Shown in pieces: positions 8,137 through 15,695 of a stretch of DNA of 57,351 nucleotides. Origin of the DNA: DASQPR01 sp035713725 (GTDB lineage Bacteria > Actinomycetota > Actinomycetes > Mycobacteriales > Micromonosporaceae). Below the pieces are notes generated by a model. That model ran no database searches, was not told where the DNA came from, and saw nothing but the letters and a program-made list of their open reading frames with translations. A program made the translations under genes and the position numbers. The DNA lies in contig DASTMZ010000077.1 of the NCBI GenBank assembly GCA_035713725.1, positions 1 to 57,351 on the forward strand. Direction: 5' to 3'. Each line of letters opens with the position of its first letter. Within the stretch, counting starts at the first letter, position 1.

Positions 8137-9912
8137 GTGCGGATCACCGGCACCGGACACGCGAGCATGCGCATCGACACGCCGGCGGGCGGCATCCTCT
8201 GCGACCCGTGGGTCAATCCTGCGTACTTCGCGTCGTGGTTCCCATTCCCGGACAACTCGCAGCTCGACTGGGAGGCGCTCGGCAACTGCGACTACCTCTA
8301 CGTCTCGCACCTGCACCGTGACCACTTCGACGCGGCGCATCTGACGCGCTTCGTGACCAAGGACGCCACCGTCCTGCTGCCCGAATACCCCACGAGCGAG
8401 CTGGAAGACCAGCTGCGCGAGATCGGCTTTCGGCGGTTCCTGGCCACCACGTCCGGCGAGGTTCACGAGCTGGACGGTGGACTGAAGATCATGATCCAGG
8501 CGTTGACGTCGCCCACCGACGGTCCGATTGGCGACTCGTCGCTGTGGGTCGAATACGACGGGGTACGCCTGCTGAACCAGAACGACGCCCGGCCCACCGA
8601 TCTGATGGCGTTCGAGGCGCTCGGCCACGTACACGCCCACATGCTGCAGTTTTCCGGCGCCATCTGGTACCCGATGGTCTACGAACTGCCGCAAGCGGCG
8701 AAGACCGCGTTCGGCAAGCAGAAGCGCGACCGGCAGATGGACCGGACGATGCGCTACATCGACGATCTGCGCGCGAGTTGGGTCTTCCCGATCGCCGGCC
8801 CGCCGTGCTTCCTCGACGAGGAGCTGTGGCACCTCAACGACATCTTCGGCGACGACGGCAATATCTTTCCGGACCAGCAGGCATTCATCGACCACTACGC
8901 GAGCCTCGGCCGGACGAATGGCGTGATCCTGCTGCCCGGCTCGACCGCGACGGTGACGGCCGACGACTGCGTCACCACTCATCCGGTGCCCAGCGTTGCG
9001 GACTTCTTCGCGAAGAAGGCCGACCACCTGCAGGCGTACGCCGAACGGCAGCGCCCGGTCATCGAGCTGGCGAAGCGCACCTGGCGTCATCCCGAGGTCG
9101 ACGTGCTGCTCGGCATGAAGCAGCGCATCGAGCCGTTGCTCGCCGAGTCGATCTACCTCGCTACCGGCGTCGGTGGCCCGGTCCGCTTCGATCTCGTCCT
9201 CGACGGCGATGCCTCGGTCCACGTCGATGCAGTGGTCGGCGGCGTCGATCCGCCCGCCGGTGCGGTTGGCCAGGACGCTGCGGTTGGCCGGGACAGTGCG
9301 GGCGGTGCAGAGGGCGCCGAGGAGGCAGTCGAGTCGATCGTCGTGGACTTCCCGGCGAAACAGGTGCGACGCTACGCCGGCGAGAAGGTGCGCTACCGGT
9401 TCCGCACCCGACGGGCGTACGTCGAGCATCTGCTCGCCATCGACGAGGTGGACTGGGTCAACTCGCTGTTTCTCAGCTGCCGCTTCAGCGCGGCCCGCAT
9501 CGGTCAGTACAACGAGTTCGTGTACGCGTTCTTCAAGTGCCTGTCCGAGGAGCGGCTGCAATACGCGGAAGGCTGGTACGCCGAGCAGAAGCCCGACGCG
9601 GAGGATGTCCGGCTCGGCGACTGGATCGTGCAGCGGCGCTGCCCGCACCTGAAAGCGGATCTCACCCGGTTCGGCGTGATCGACGGCACGACGTTGACAT
9701 GCCAGCTGCACGGGTGGCAGTACGATCTCGCGTCCGGCCGCTGTCTCACCAGCGCCGGGCATGAGCTTCGGTCACGGCCGGCCGATCGCGACGGCGGCGC
9801 CACGTCGGACACCCGCGGCGCCACGACCGACGATCGCGGTCACGACGCCGTGGCGCCGGCCGCCGCATCCCAGCCGATCGCCGCGTCGGCGGCCCCCGAG
9901 GCGACTGCCTGA
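8137..9912 (+). CDS. Metallo-beta-lactamase-fold hydrolase fused to a C-terminal Rieske [2Fe-2S] domain
   Basis: A 591-aa cytosolic protein. The N-terminal half is an UlaG-like MBL hydrolase: HASMRIDT start, metal motif H58-x-H60-x-D62-H63 (SHLHRDH) and later metal-ligand regions such as LGHVHAHMLQF. The C-terminal part carries a Rieske motif, C502-x-H504 and C522-x2-H525 (CQLHGWQYD). MBL plus Rieske is the domain set of CMP-Neu5Ac hydroxylase (CMAH), but here the Rieske domain is C-terminal. A redox or oxygenase role is inferred; the substrate is unknown. The tail after residue 540 and residues 365-395 are Gly/Ala/Asp-rich low complexity, including a repeated TGCGGTTGGCC. GTG 8137 has a strong ribosome-binding site. 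Confidence 0.85.
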   Translation: MRITGTGHASMRIDTPAGGILCDPWVNPAYFASWFPFPDNSQLDWEALGNCDYLYVSHLHRDHFDAAHLTRFVTKDATVLLPEYPTSELEDQLREIGFRRFLATTSGEVHELDGGLKIMIQALTSPTDGPIGDSSLWVEYDGVRLLNQNDARPTDLMAFEALGHVHAHMLQFSGAIWYPMVYELPQAAKTAFGKQKRDRQMDRTMRYIDDLRASWVFPIAGPPCFLDEELWHLNDIFGDDGNIFPDQQAFIDHYASLGRTNGVILLPGSTATVTADDCVTTHPVPSVADFFAKKADHLQAYAERQRPVIELAKRTWRHPEVDVLLGMKQRIEPLLAESIYLATGVGGPVRFDLVLDGDASVHVDAVVGGVDPPAGAVGQDAAVGRDSAGGAEGAEEAVESIVVDFPAKQVRRYAGEKVRYRFRTRRAYVEHLLAIDEVDWVNSLFLSCRFSAARIGQYNEFVYAFFKCLSEERLQYAEGWYAEQKPDAEDVRLGDWIVQRRCPHLKADLTRFGVIDGTTLTCQLHGWQYDLASGRCLTSAGHELRSRPADRDGGATSDTRGATTDDRGHDAVAPAAASQPIAASAAPEATA

Positions 9913-10136
9913 CCGTATCGTTCCGGCCCGGCGTATCCCGGGATCCGCCGCGGCTCGGTCACGACGGCGTCGCTCACGCCGCCTCGCTCACCCGCCGCCC
10001 GGCGACGACGTACGGTCACGAGGCCATTCACAGCGCGCTGACATCGTCTGTCCACAAACGTCCACTCGACAAACGAGCCAGTCCGACGCCGAGCTGATCG
10101 TGTCATGATGTGACGGCAGCCGGACCAGGGGAGTGG

Positions 10137-11093
10137 ATGGTCGACATGCGCGACGACGACTTCATCGTGTTTGGTGGTTCTGCCAATCCCGTGCTCACCA
10201 AGGAGATCTGCGGCCATCTCGGCGTCGAACCCGGCCTTGGCGAGGTCATCCAATTTTCCGACGGCAACCTCTTCGTCCGCATTGGACAGAACGTGCGCGG
10301 CCGCCATGTCTACCTCGTGCAGTCGACGGTCTTCCCGGCCAACGACAACTTCATGGAGTTGTTGTTCTGGCTCGACGCGTTCCGGCGGGCGAGCGCCGCG
10401 TCGGTGACCGCGATCGTGCCGTATTTCAGCTACGCCAAGGGCGATAAGAAGGACGAGCCGCGGGTGTCGATCCGGGCGCGGGTCTGCACGCAGTCGATCG
10501 AGGTCGCCGGCGCTAACCGGGTCGTGATGATGGATCTGCACGCGCCGCAGATCCAGGGTTTCTTCGGCATTCCAGTCGACGATCTCTACGCGCTTCCGGT
10601 GCTGGTCGACGCGGTACGCGATCTCGACCTGACCGATGTCGTCGTGGTCTCGCCGGATGCCGGTTTCGCCAAGAAGGCGCGCATGTATGCCAAGCGCCTG
10701 TCCGCGCCGATGGCGATCGCCGACAAGGAGCGCGTCGACCACAGCGAAACGGCGCGCGTCGTCGACCTGATCGGTGACGTCGCCGGACGGCACGCGCTGA
10801 TCGTCGACGACTTCACGATCACCGCCGGCACGCTCGTCGAGGTCGCCGAATGCCTGATGGAACGCGGCGCGCGATCGGTGCACGCGGTGGTGACGCACGG
10901 CGTGTTCACCGGCGACGCGATGACGCGGCTGGACGCGAGCCCGATCTCGCGGCTGCTGTGTACGGACACCGTCGAAAACCAACCCGTCGAGCTCTCGTCG
11001 AAGGTTCAGGTCGTCTCTGTGGCGCCGCTGTTCGCCGAGGCGATCCGCCGCATCCACGAGCGCGAAAGCATCAGCGTGCTGTTCGCGTCCTGA
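10137..11093 (+). CDS. Ribose-phosphate pyrophosphokinase (divergent paralogue)
   Basis: PRPP synthetase family (ribose-5-P + ATP to PRPP + AMP). About 318 aa with both phosphoribosyl halves: GGSANPVLTKEI, QSTVFPANDNFMELLF, the DLHAPQIQGFF segment, catalytic-loop lysine region IADKER and PRPP loop VDDFTITAGTL. The last two differ from the housekeeping forms DKRRP and DDMIDTGGT. With the KGDKKDEPRVSI segment, this suggests a specialised paralogue, not the main prs. The start is ambiguous: AGGGGAG at 10127-10133 lies 3 nt before ATG 10137 and 12 nt before ATG 10146. GTG 10110 is also in frame. Confidence 0.88.
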   Translation: MVDMRDDDFIVFGGSANPVLTKEICGHLGVEPGLGEVIQFSDGNLFVRIGQNVRGRHVYLVQSTVFPANDNFMELLFWLDAFRRASAASVTAIVPYFSYAKGDKKDEPRVSIRARVCTQSIEVAGANRVVMMDLHAPQIQGFFGIPVDDLYALPVLVDAVRDLDLTDVVVVSPDAGFAKKARMYAKRLSAPMAIADKERVDHSETARVVDLIGDVAGRHALIVDDFTITAGTLVEVAECLMERGARSVHAVVTHGVFTGDAMTRLDASPISRLLCTDTVENQPVELSSKVQVVSVAPLFAEAIRRIHERESISVLFAS

Positions 11094-11245
11094 TCCGTCG
11101 CTCGGTCGGCGTTCGTGATCACGTCGCGGCTCATGATCGAAGTACCCGCCTCGACTCCGACGTGACCTGCGGGGTTGCGTAAGATCGGCGATTGCCGGTA
11201 CGGCATGGCACCGCGGTGATCACCACGGACCAAACGGGGGGACGG

Positions 11246-12373
11246 ATGACGGCTCAACCATTCCCCGAAGCGGGCGGACCGATGGCTGCCGGACCACATC
11301 CCGCCGGACCACATCCCACCGGACCGATGGCCGCAGCAAGCGCGACACCGTTTGCTGCCGGCGGCGCGGCGCCGGAGAACCGTCCGACCGCGCTGTCGCA
11401 TCTCCTCGCCGACGTCACGCCGGCCGCCGTGCACTACCGGCGCAACCACTATGCGTACCCGACGGTCGACGAGTCCACGTGGCGGCTGCCGATCACCGGA
11501 GCGGTGTCGACCGAGGTCGAGTTGACCATTCGTGAGCTGCGCCGGATGCCTGTCTCGACGCGGCGCGTGCTGCTCGAGTGCGCGGGTCATCGCCGTACGG
11601 AGTTCCAGCCGCCGATCTCCGGTGTGCAATGGGGACTAGGCGCGCTGAGCCAGGCGGACTGGTCCGGTGTCGCGCTGGCCGACGTACTCGCCCTCGCCGG
11701 CGTACGCGACGACGCGGTCGAGGTCGTGCTGCACGGCGCGGATCGCGGCCGGTTCCCCGAGCTCGATGGCGTGCACTCCTATTCGCGGTCGATCCCACTG
11801 GCCAAGGCACTGGACCCACACACGTTGCTCGCGCTCGACATGAACGGAGCGACGCTGCCGCGCGAGCACGGTGCGCCGGTCCGCGCCGTCGTGCCCGGCT
11901 GGTATGCCATGGACTCCGTGAAGTGGCTGACGGCCATCGAGGTCGTGACGTCCGCGTTCACCGGGCCCTACCAGGAGCTCGACTACCGCTTCCAGCCGGC
12001 CGGCGAGACCGGCATCGGTGCGCGGCTTGACGTGATGCCGCCGCACGCGTTGTTCGTGTCGATCGCCGATGGCGACACGCTGGCCTCCGGCCACCACGAA
12101 ATCACCGGCATCGCGTGGGCCGGGCACGGTGTGGCGTCCGTGGAGGTGCGCGTCGGTGCCGGTCCCTGGGAGCTGGCCAAGATCACGCCTGGGCCGGACC
12201 GATACCAGCGGGTGGTCTGGCGGACCGTCGTCGACGTCACAGCCGGCCAGCCGACCGTGCTCGCCGTTCGCTGCACCGACGACACCGGCACCACGCAGCC
12301 GACCGAGCTCGTGTGGAACCGGCGCGGTTATGTCAACAACTCGGTGCAGACCGTCCGTGTGAACGTCGTGTAG
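11246..12373 (+). CDS. Sulfite-oxidase-family molybdopterin oxidoreductase
   Basis: A 375-aa protein with the sulfite oxidase fold: an oxidoreductase molybdopterin domain (about residues 50-240) and the C-terminal Mo-co dimerisation domain (YRFQP onward, ending in NSVQTVRVNV). The Mo-ligand cysteine sits in ECAGHRR, where most relatives have CAGNRR. HGAPVRAVVPGWYAMDSVKW is the family's second strong motif. There is no secretion signal. The N-terminus is a Gly/Pro/His-rich linker with a 15-bp DNA repeat (11288-11317). ATG 11246 follows GGGGGGACGG. An upstream TTG at 11192 is open but has no ribosome-binding site. Substrate unknown. Confidence 0.88.
   Translation: MTAQPFPEAGGPMAAGPHPAGPHPTGPMAAASATPFAAGGAAPENRPTALSHLLADVTPAAVHYRRNHYAYPTVDESTWRLPITGAVSTEVELTIRELRRMPVSTRRVLLECAGHRRTEFQPPISGVQWGLGALSQADWSGVALADVLALAGVRDDAVEVVLHGADRGRFPELDGVHSYSRSIPLAKALDPHTLLALDMNGATLPREHGAPVRAVVPGWYAMDSVKWLTAIEVVTSAFTGPYQELDYRFQPAGETGIGARLDVMPPHALFVSIADGDTLASGHHEITGIAWAGHGVASVEVRVGAGPWELAKITPGPDRYQRVVWRTVVDVTAGQPTVLAVRCTDDTGTTQPTELVWNRRGYVNNSVQTVRVNVV
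11288..11317 (+). repeat. 15-bp in-frame duplication at the molybdoenzyme N-terminus
   Basis: Two perfect copies of GCCGGACCACATCCC followed by a degenerate third (ACCGGACCGATGGCC), encoding AGPHPAGPHPTGP. Confidence 0.85.
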
Positions 12374-12398
12374 TGCGACGGCCTCGGCCATCGCCCGG

Positions 12399-13613
12399 TC
12401 AATCGGGCGCCTGCGCGTGCGCCTCGAACGCTGGCGCGTCATCTGCCCGTACCCGCCATTGGCTCGGCAGCAACCGACCCGCGACCGCGATGGCTACGCC
12501 GAGCGCAACCGCGACGAGCAGCGCGATCCGCAGGTTCGTCGCATCGGCCAACACGCCGATCACCACCGGGCCGACGAGCAGACCCGTGTAGCCGAGCGTC
12601 CCGGAGACCGCGATCGACGCGGCCGCGCGCGGCGGATCGATGTCGCCAGCGATCGAGAACGCGATCGGAGCGACCGCACACACCGCGATGCCGATCAGGA
12701 AATAGCCGACCAGCCCGACCCACGCGTTGGTCGCGGTGATCACGAGCGTGAAGGCCGCCGCGGTGGCCAATCCCGAGACCGAAACGAGGGTACGGGTGCC
12801 GAACGCGGCCCGGAACCGGTCCGCGACCAGCCGGCCGCCGAGCGCACCGAACTCGAACGCAGGGTAGGCGAGCGCCGCCAGCGCCTGGCCGGCGTGCAGG
12901 TCTTCGTTCAGATGCAGGCCGCTCCAGTCCGCCACGGAGCCCTCCACCATGAACGCCGCGAACGCGATCAGGCCGACGAAATACGCGAGCCTCGGAAGCC
13001 GTCCGGCACTCGCGGGTGCGTCGCGTTCCTCGGCGCCGGCGGGCAGGTATGTCGGGCCGAGCGCGAGCGCGATCGGTGTCGCGACGACCGCGGCGCCGAC
13101 GACCGAGGCACCGAACGACAGGTGCGCGGCGGCGGTGAGCGAACCAGCCGCGCCGCCCAACACCGCGCCCATGCTCCAGCCGGCGACGATGCCACTCATC
13201 AGAGGCCGGTCGTACGCCCGCTCGAGCGCGGCCGCCTGCGTATTCATCGCGATGTCGAGGATCCCGAACGCCATGCCGAACAGCACCGACGCGAGCAGTA
13301 GCAACGTGTACGTGTTCGCGAGCCCGACCGGCGCCAGCGTGACGGTGGCGGCCGGCCCGGCAAGCCGGAGCGTGCCGCGTGTGCCGACCCGGGCCACGAT
13401 GCGTTGCGTGAACTGCATCGTGATCAACGCGCCGCCGCCCCAGCAGAGCACCACCACGCCGACGCTGCCCGCGTCGAGGTTGAACTTCGCGACGAGGGCC
13501 GGCGTGCGTACCACCCACACCGCGCTGATCGCGGCCGCTAGGGCGAAGGTGAGCGTGATGCCGATACGCGCGCGCCGCAACACCGCTCGCGGTGTCAGCG
13601 GACGCGACGTCAT
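12399..13613 (-). CDS. MFS transporter
   Basis: A 404-aa integral membrane protein of the major facilitator superfamily with about 12 hydrophobic helices. The basic N-terminus (RPLTPRAVLRRARIG) precedes TM1, and the cytosolic loop after TM2 has RVGTRGTLR in place of motif A. The pattern (WGGGALITMQF, FGILDIAMN, VEGSVADWSGLHL) resembles the YbjJ-like sugar/drug MFS subgroup. Substrate unknown. ATG 13613 has no obvious ribosome-binding site. It is divergent from the HTH/ClpC-N pair across a 199-nt gap of operator-like repeats and converges with the molybdoenzyme gene, 25 nt apart. Confidence 0.85.
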   Translation of the reverse strand: MTSRPLTPRAVLRRARIGITLTFALAAAISAVWVVRTPALVAKFNLDAGSVGVVVLCWGGGALITMQFTQRIVARVGTRGTLRLAGPAATVTLAPVGLANTYTLLLLASVLFGMAFGILDIAMNTQAAALERAYDRPLMSGIVAGWSMGAVLGGAAGSLTAAAHLSFGASVVGAAVVATPIALALGPTYLPAGAEERDAPASAGRLPRLAYFVGLIAFAAFMVEGSVADWSGLHLNEDLHAGQALAALAYPAFEFGALGGRLVADRFRAAFGTRTLVSVSGLATAAAFTLVITATNAWVGLVGYFLIGIAVCAVAPIAFSIAGDIDPPRAAASIAVSGTLGYTGLLVGPVVIGVLADATNLRIALLVAVALGVAIAVAGRLLPSQWRVRADDAPAFEAHAQAPD

Positions 13614-13714
13614 GGGTTGATCGTGGGGGACCGTACGGCCTCGACGCGAGGGGTTGTGCGAATCCTCTCCGTCCGCCTGGAACGGGAGTCGCTGCCGGCT
13701 TGGACCGGACGGCG

Positions 13715-13783
13715 CGTTCGTCGACTCCTGACGGCTGCGTTCGTCGACTCGTGACGGGTCCGTTCGTCAACTCCTCTTGACGA
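13715..13783. repeat. 23-bp tandem repeats upstream of the HTH/ClpC-N operon
   Basis: Three units each beginning CGTTCGTC(G/A)ACTC start at 13715, 13738 and 13761, exactly 23 bp apart. Each holds a GTC...TGAC dyad, and the third contains the perfect palindrome GTCAA-N6-TTGAC. They look like decaying copies of an operator. Confidence 0.75.
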
Positions 13784-13809
13784 GGTGGTCGCCGTCAATT
13801 AACCTTGAC
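13766..13809 (+). promoter_or_regulatory. Twin-operator promoter of the HTH/ClpC-N operon (leaderless)
   Basis: Palindromes GTCAA-N6-TTGAC occur at 13766-13781 and 13794-13809, 28 bp apart. A promoter fits exactly over them: -35 TTGACG at 13777-13782, a 17-bp spacer, and -10 TAACCT at 13800-13805. The predicted transcription start falls at about 13812-13813, the ATG itself, and no Shine-Dalgarno is present. Binding of a dimer at either site would block RNA polymerase. The regulator is inferred to be the adjacent HTH protein. Confidence 0.7.
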
Positions 13810-13812
13810 AGC

Positions 13813-14181
13813 ATGACGGAGGTCAACGATCTCGCGGTTGCGGCCGGCGGCACCGATGTCCGAGCCGGTCTGCGCGCCACGCTCGCACTGCGCCGACTCG
13901 CCGAGCGTCTCGAGCGCCTGCAAGTCAGCAACGCCCGCCGGCAGGGCTGGTCGTGGCAGGAGATCGCGGCCGCGCTGGAAGTCAGCAAGCAGGCGGTGCA
14001 CCAGAAGCACGCGGCTCATACCCCGACGCCGGATACGCCGACGCCGGATGCACGAGCAGCGCGCCACGCGCGGGAGGTGTGGGAGCGGCGCGAGCCGCAG
14101 CGGCCGCGTGGCCGGCGCCGCACAGCAGGAGACGGTCTATCCGACGGCCCGTCACAGGGCGCGTCACAGGGAGAGGTTTAG
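13813..14181 (+). CDS. Small helix-turn-helix protein paired with a ClpC N-domain gene
   Basis: A 122-aa protein. Residues 20-65 are helical with a clear HTH (QGWSWQEIAAALEVSKQAVH), resembling sigma-region-4-like HTH domains. The C-terminal half is Arg/Pro-rich and disordered, with a 15-bp DNA duplication encoding TPTPD repeats. ATG 13813 lies directly at the predicted transcription start, so translation is probably leaderless. The next gene starts 2 nt after its stop, so they form an operon. Inferred role: DNA-binding autoregulator of the pair. From memory, mycobacterial ClpC2 is an ATPase-less ClpC-N protein with extra N-terminal sequence. Whether this HTH corresponds to that extra part has not been checked. 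Confidence 0.8.
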   Translation: MTEVNDLAVAAGGTDVRAGLRATLALRRLAERLERLQVSNARRQGWSWQEIAAALEVSKQAVHQKHAAHTPTPDTPTPDARAARHAREVWERREPQRPRGRRRTAGDGLSDGPSQGASQGEV

Positions 14182-14183
14182 CC

Positions 14184-14789
14184 ATGCTGGAACGGTTCAC
14201 CACATCGGCGCGGCAGACGGTGATGGGCGCGCGCGACGAGGCGATCGCCACTGGTCGCACCTACGTCGGCACGGAGCACATGCTGATCGCGCTGCTCGAC
14301 GTCGATCGCGGGCCGGCATACCAGGTGCTGACCGAGGCCGGTGTGACGGCCGCGTCGGTAAGGGCCGACCTGGACAGGCGCATCCCACCCGCGGCCGATC
14401 CGCTCGGTCCGGGGGACGCCGAAGCACTGCGCGCCATCGGGATTGATCTCGACGCGGTGATCGCGCGCGTGGAAGCGGCCTTCGGCGAGGGCGCGCTGGA
14501 CGAACCCGACGAGTCGCGCGGCGAGCGCCGCAGACTGTTCGGCCGCGGCCGCCGGGAGCCGATGGGCACGCGACGCCGTCCGCGCATCACACCGCGCGCG
14601 AAGAAGGTGTTGGAGTTGGCGTTGCGAGAGGCGATCTACCGCAACGACCACGAGATCCGCGCCGAACACATCTTGCTCGGGTTGATCCGCGAGGGCGACG
14701 GGCTCGCCGCCCAGATCCTCACCGAGGCCGGACTCTCGCTGGCGGATCTGCGTACCCGGCTGGACAAGACGCTGGGCGACGCGGCGTAG
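14184..14789 (+). CDS. Free-standing ClpC N-terminal domain protein (ClpC2-like)
   Basis: A 201-aa protein with two Clp N-domain repeats and no AAA+ ATPase. Repeat 1 starts MLERFTTSARQ and contains GTEHMLIALL. Repeat 2 starts ITPRAKKVLELALREA and contains AEHILLGLIREGDG. A basic linker of about 45 residues separates them. Both Glu-His positions that bind phospho-arginine in ClpC are kept. From memory, ClpC1 Phe2 and Phe80 contact cyclomarin; here they appear to be Leu and Ile. Inferred roles: adaptor, substrate competitor or decoy for ClpC1P1P2. ATG 14184 has GGGAGAGG at 14170-14177. Confidence 0.85.
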   Translation: MLERFTTSARQTVMGARDEAIATGRTYVGTEHMLIALLDVDRGPAYQVLTEAGVTAASVRADLDRRIPPAADPLGPGDAEALRAIGIDLDAVIARVEAAFGEGALDEPDESRGERRRLFGRGRREPMGTRRRPRITPRAKKVLELALREAIYRNDHEIRAEHILLGLIREGDGLAAQILTEAGLSLADLRTRLDKTLGDAA

Positions 14790-14814
14790 CGCCGCGACAG
14801 CCTGCCGCTGTGGG

Positions 14815-14820
14815 GATAAT
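14815..14820 (+). promoter_or_regulatory. Candidate -10 for leaderless aldo/keto reductase mRNA
   Basis: GATAAT ends 6 nt before the ATG at 14827, and there is no Shine-Dalgarno. The spacing puts the predicted transcription start at the ATG. Confidence 0.45.
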
Positions 14821-14826
14821 CGCCCC

Positions 14827-15606
14827 ATGACCCATCCGATGCCCCGCGTGCCGCTGACCGCCGACCTGTCGTTGCCGATGGTCGGCTTCGGCACCTGGCA
14901 GCTCAACGCAACCGAGGCGTACGACGCCACGCGCGTCGCACTGGATACCGGATACCGCCACATCGACACCGCGACGCTCTACGGCAACGAGGTCGACGTC
15001 GGCCGCGCGATCCGGGACAGCGGGGTGCCCCGCGACGAACTGTTCGTGACGACGAAGCTGCCACCCGACCGCGTCAACCGGGTGCGGTCCACGCTGGAAC
15101 AGAGCCTGCGGTTGCTCGGGCTCGACCACGTCGACCTGTGGCTGATCCACTGGCCACCGAGCGGCACCGCCGCGGTGGATACCTGGCGCGAGTTCATCGA
15201 GCAGCGGGACGCCGGCCTGACCACGACGATCGGTGTGAGCAACTACGACCTCGGGTTCATCGACGAACTCGCGGCCGCCACCGGTGAGGCGCCGGCGGTC
15301 AACCAGATCTCGTGGAGTCCGACCCGCTTCGACCCGGTGCTGGTCGAGGGCCACCGCGAACGTGGCGTGGTGCTGGAGGGGTATAGCCCGCTCAAGAAGA
15401 CCAACCTCCGGGACGCGACGCTGGTCGAGATCGCCGCTGAGCACGGCGTGACTCCGGCCCAGGTCGTGCTGCGCTGGCACATCGAGCACGAGATCCCGGT
15501 CATTCCGCGATCGTCGAAGGCGGAGCGTGTGGCGTCCAACTTCGACCTTTTCGGCTTCTCGCTCAGCGGAGACGAGGTCAAGCGCATCGACGCGATGGGC
15601 GGTTGA
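14827..15606 (+). CDS. Aldo/keto reductase
   Basis: NAD(P)H-dependent aldo/keto reductase (TIM barrel) that reduces aldehydes or ketones. The protein is 259 aa, close to the 2,5-diketo-gluconate-reductase-like subgroup. Catalytic tetrad regions are visible: Asp in GYRHIDTATLYGNE, Tyr in the same motif, Lys in VTTKLP and His in WLIHWP. Cofactor segments are GVSNYD, QISWSPTRF and IPRSSKAERVASNF. Physiological substrate unknown. It follows the ClpC-N gene by 37 nt but probably has its own leaderless promoter. Confidence 0.93.
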   Translation: MTHPMPRVPLTADLSLPMVGFGTWQLNATEAYDATRVALDTGYRHIDTATLYGNEVDVGRAIRDSGVPRDELFVTTKLPPDRVNRVRSTLEQSLRLLGLDHVDLWLIHWPPSGTAAVDTWREFIEQRDAGLTTTIGVSNYDLGFIDELAAATGEAPAVNQISWSPTRFDPVLVEGHRERGVVLEGYSPLKKTNLRDATLVEIAAEHGVTPAQVVLRWHIEHEIPVIPRSSKAERVASNFDLFGFSLSGDEVKRIDAMGG

Positions 15607-15650
15607 CTGCGCCGGCTGAAACGCTTGGCAGCGCCTGTTAGGGAAGCGTC

Positions 15651-15695
15651 TGTCAGGGCAGTGTCTGTCAGGGCAGTGTCTGTCAGGGCAGTGTC
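15651..15695. repeat. Three perfect 15-bp repeats across the cadD-like stop codon
   Basis: TGTCAGGGCAGTGTC occurs three times head to tail at 15651, 15666 and 15681. The first unit to be read on the minus strand encodes the end of the transporter and its TGA stop. Because 15 is a multiple of 3, each further copy repeats the coding end plus a TGA in the same frame. Confidence 0.9.
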
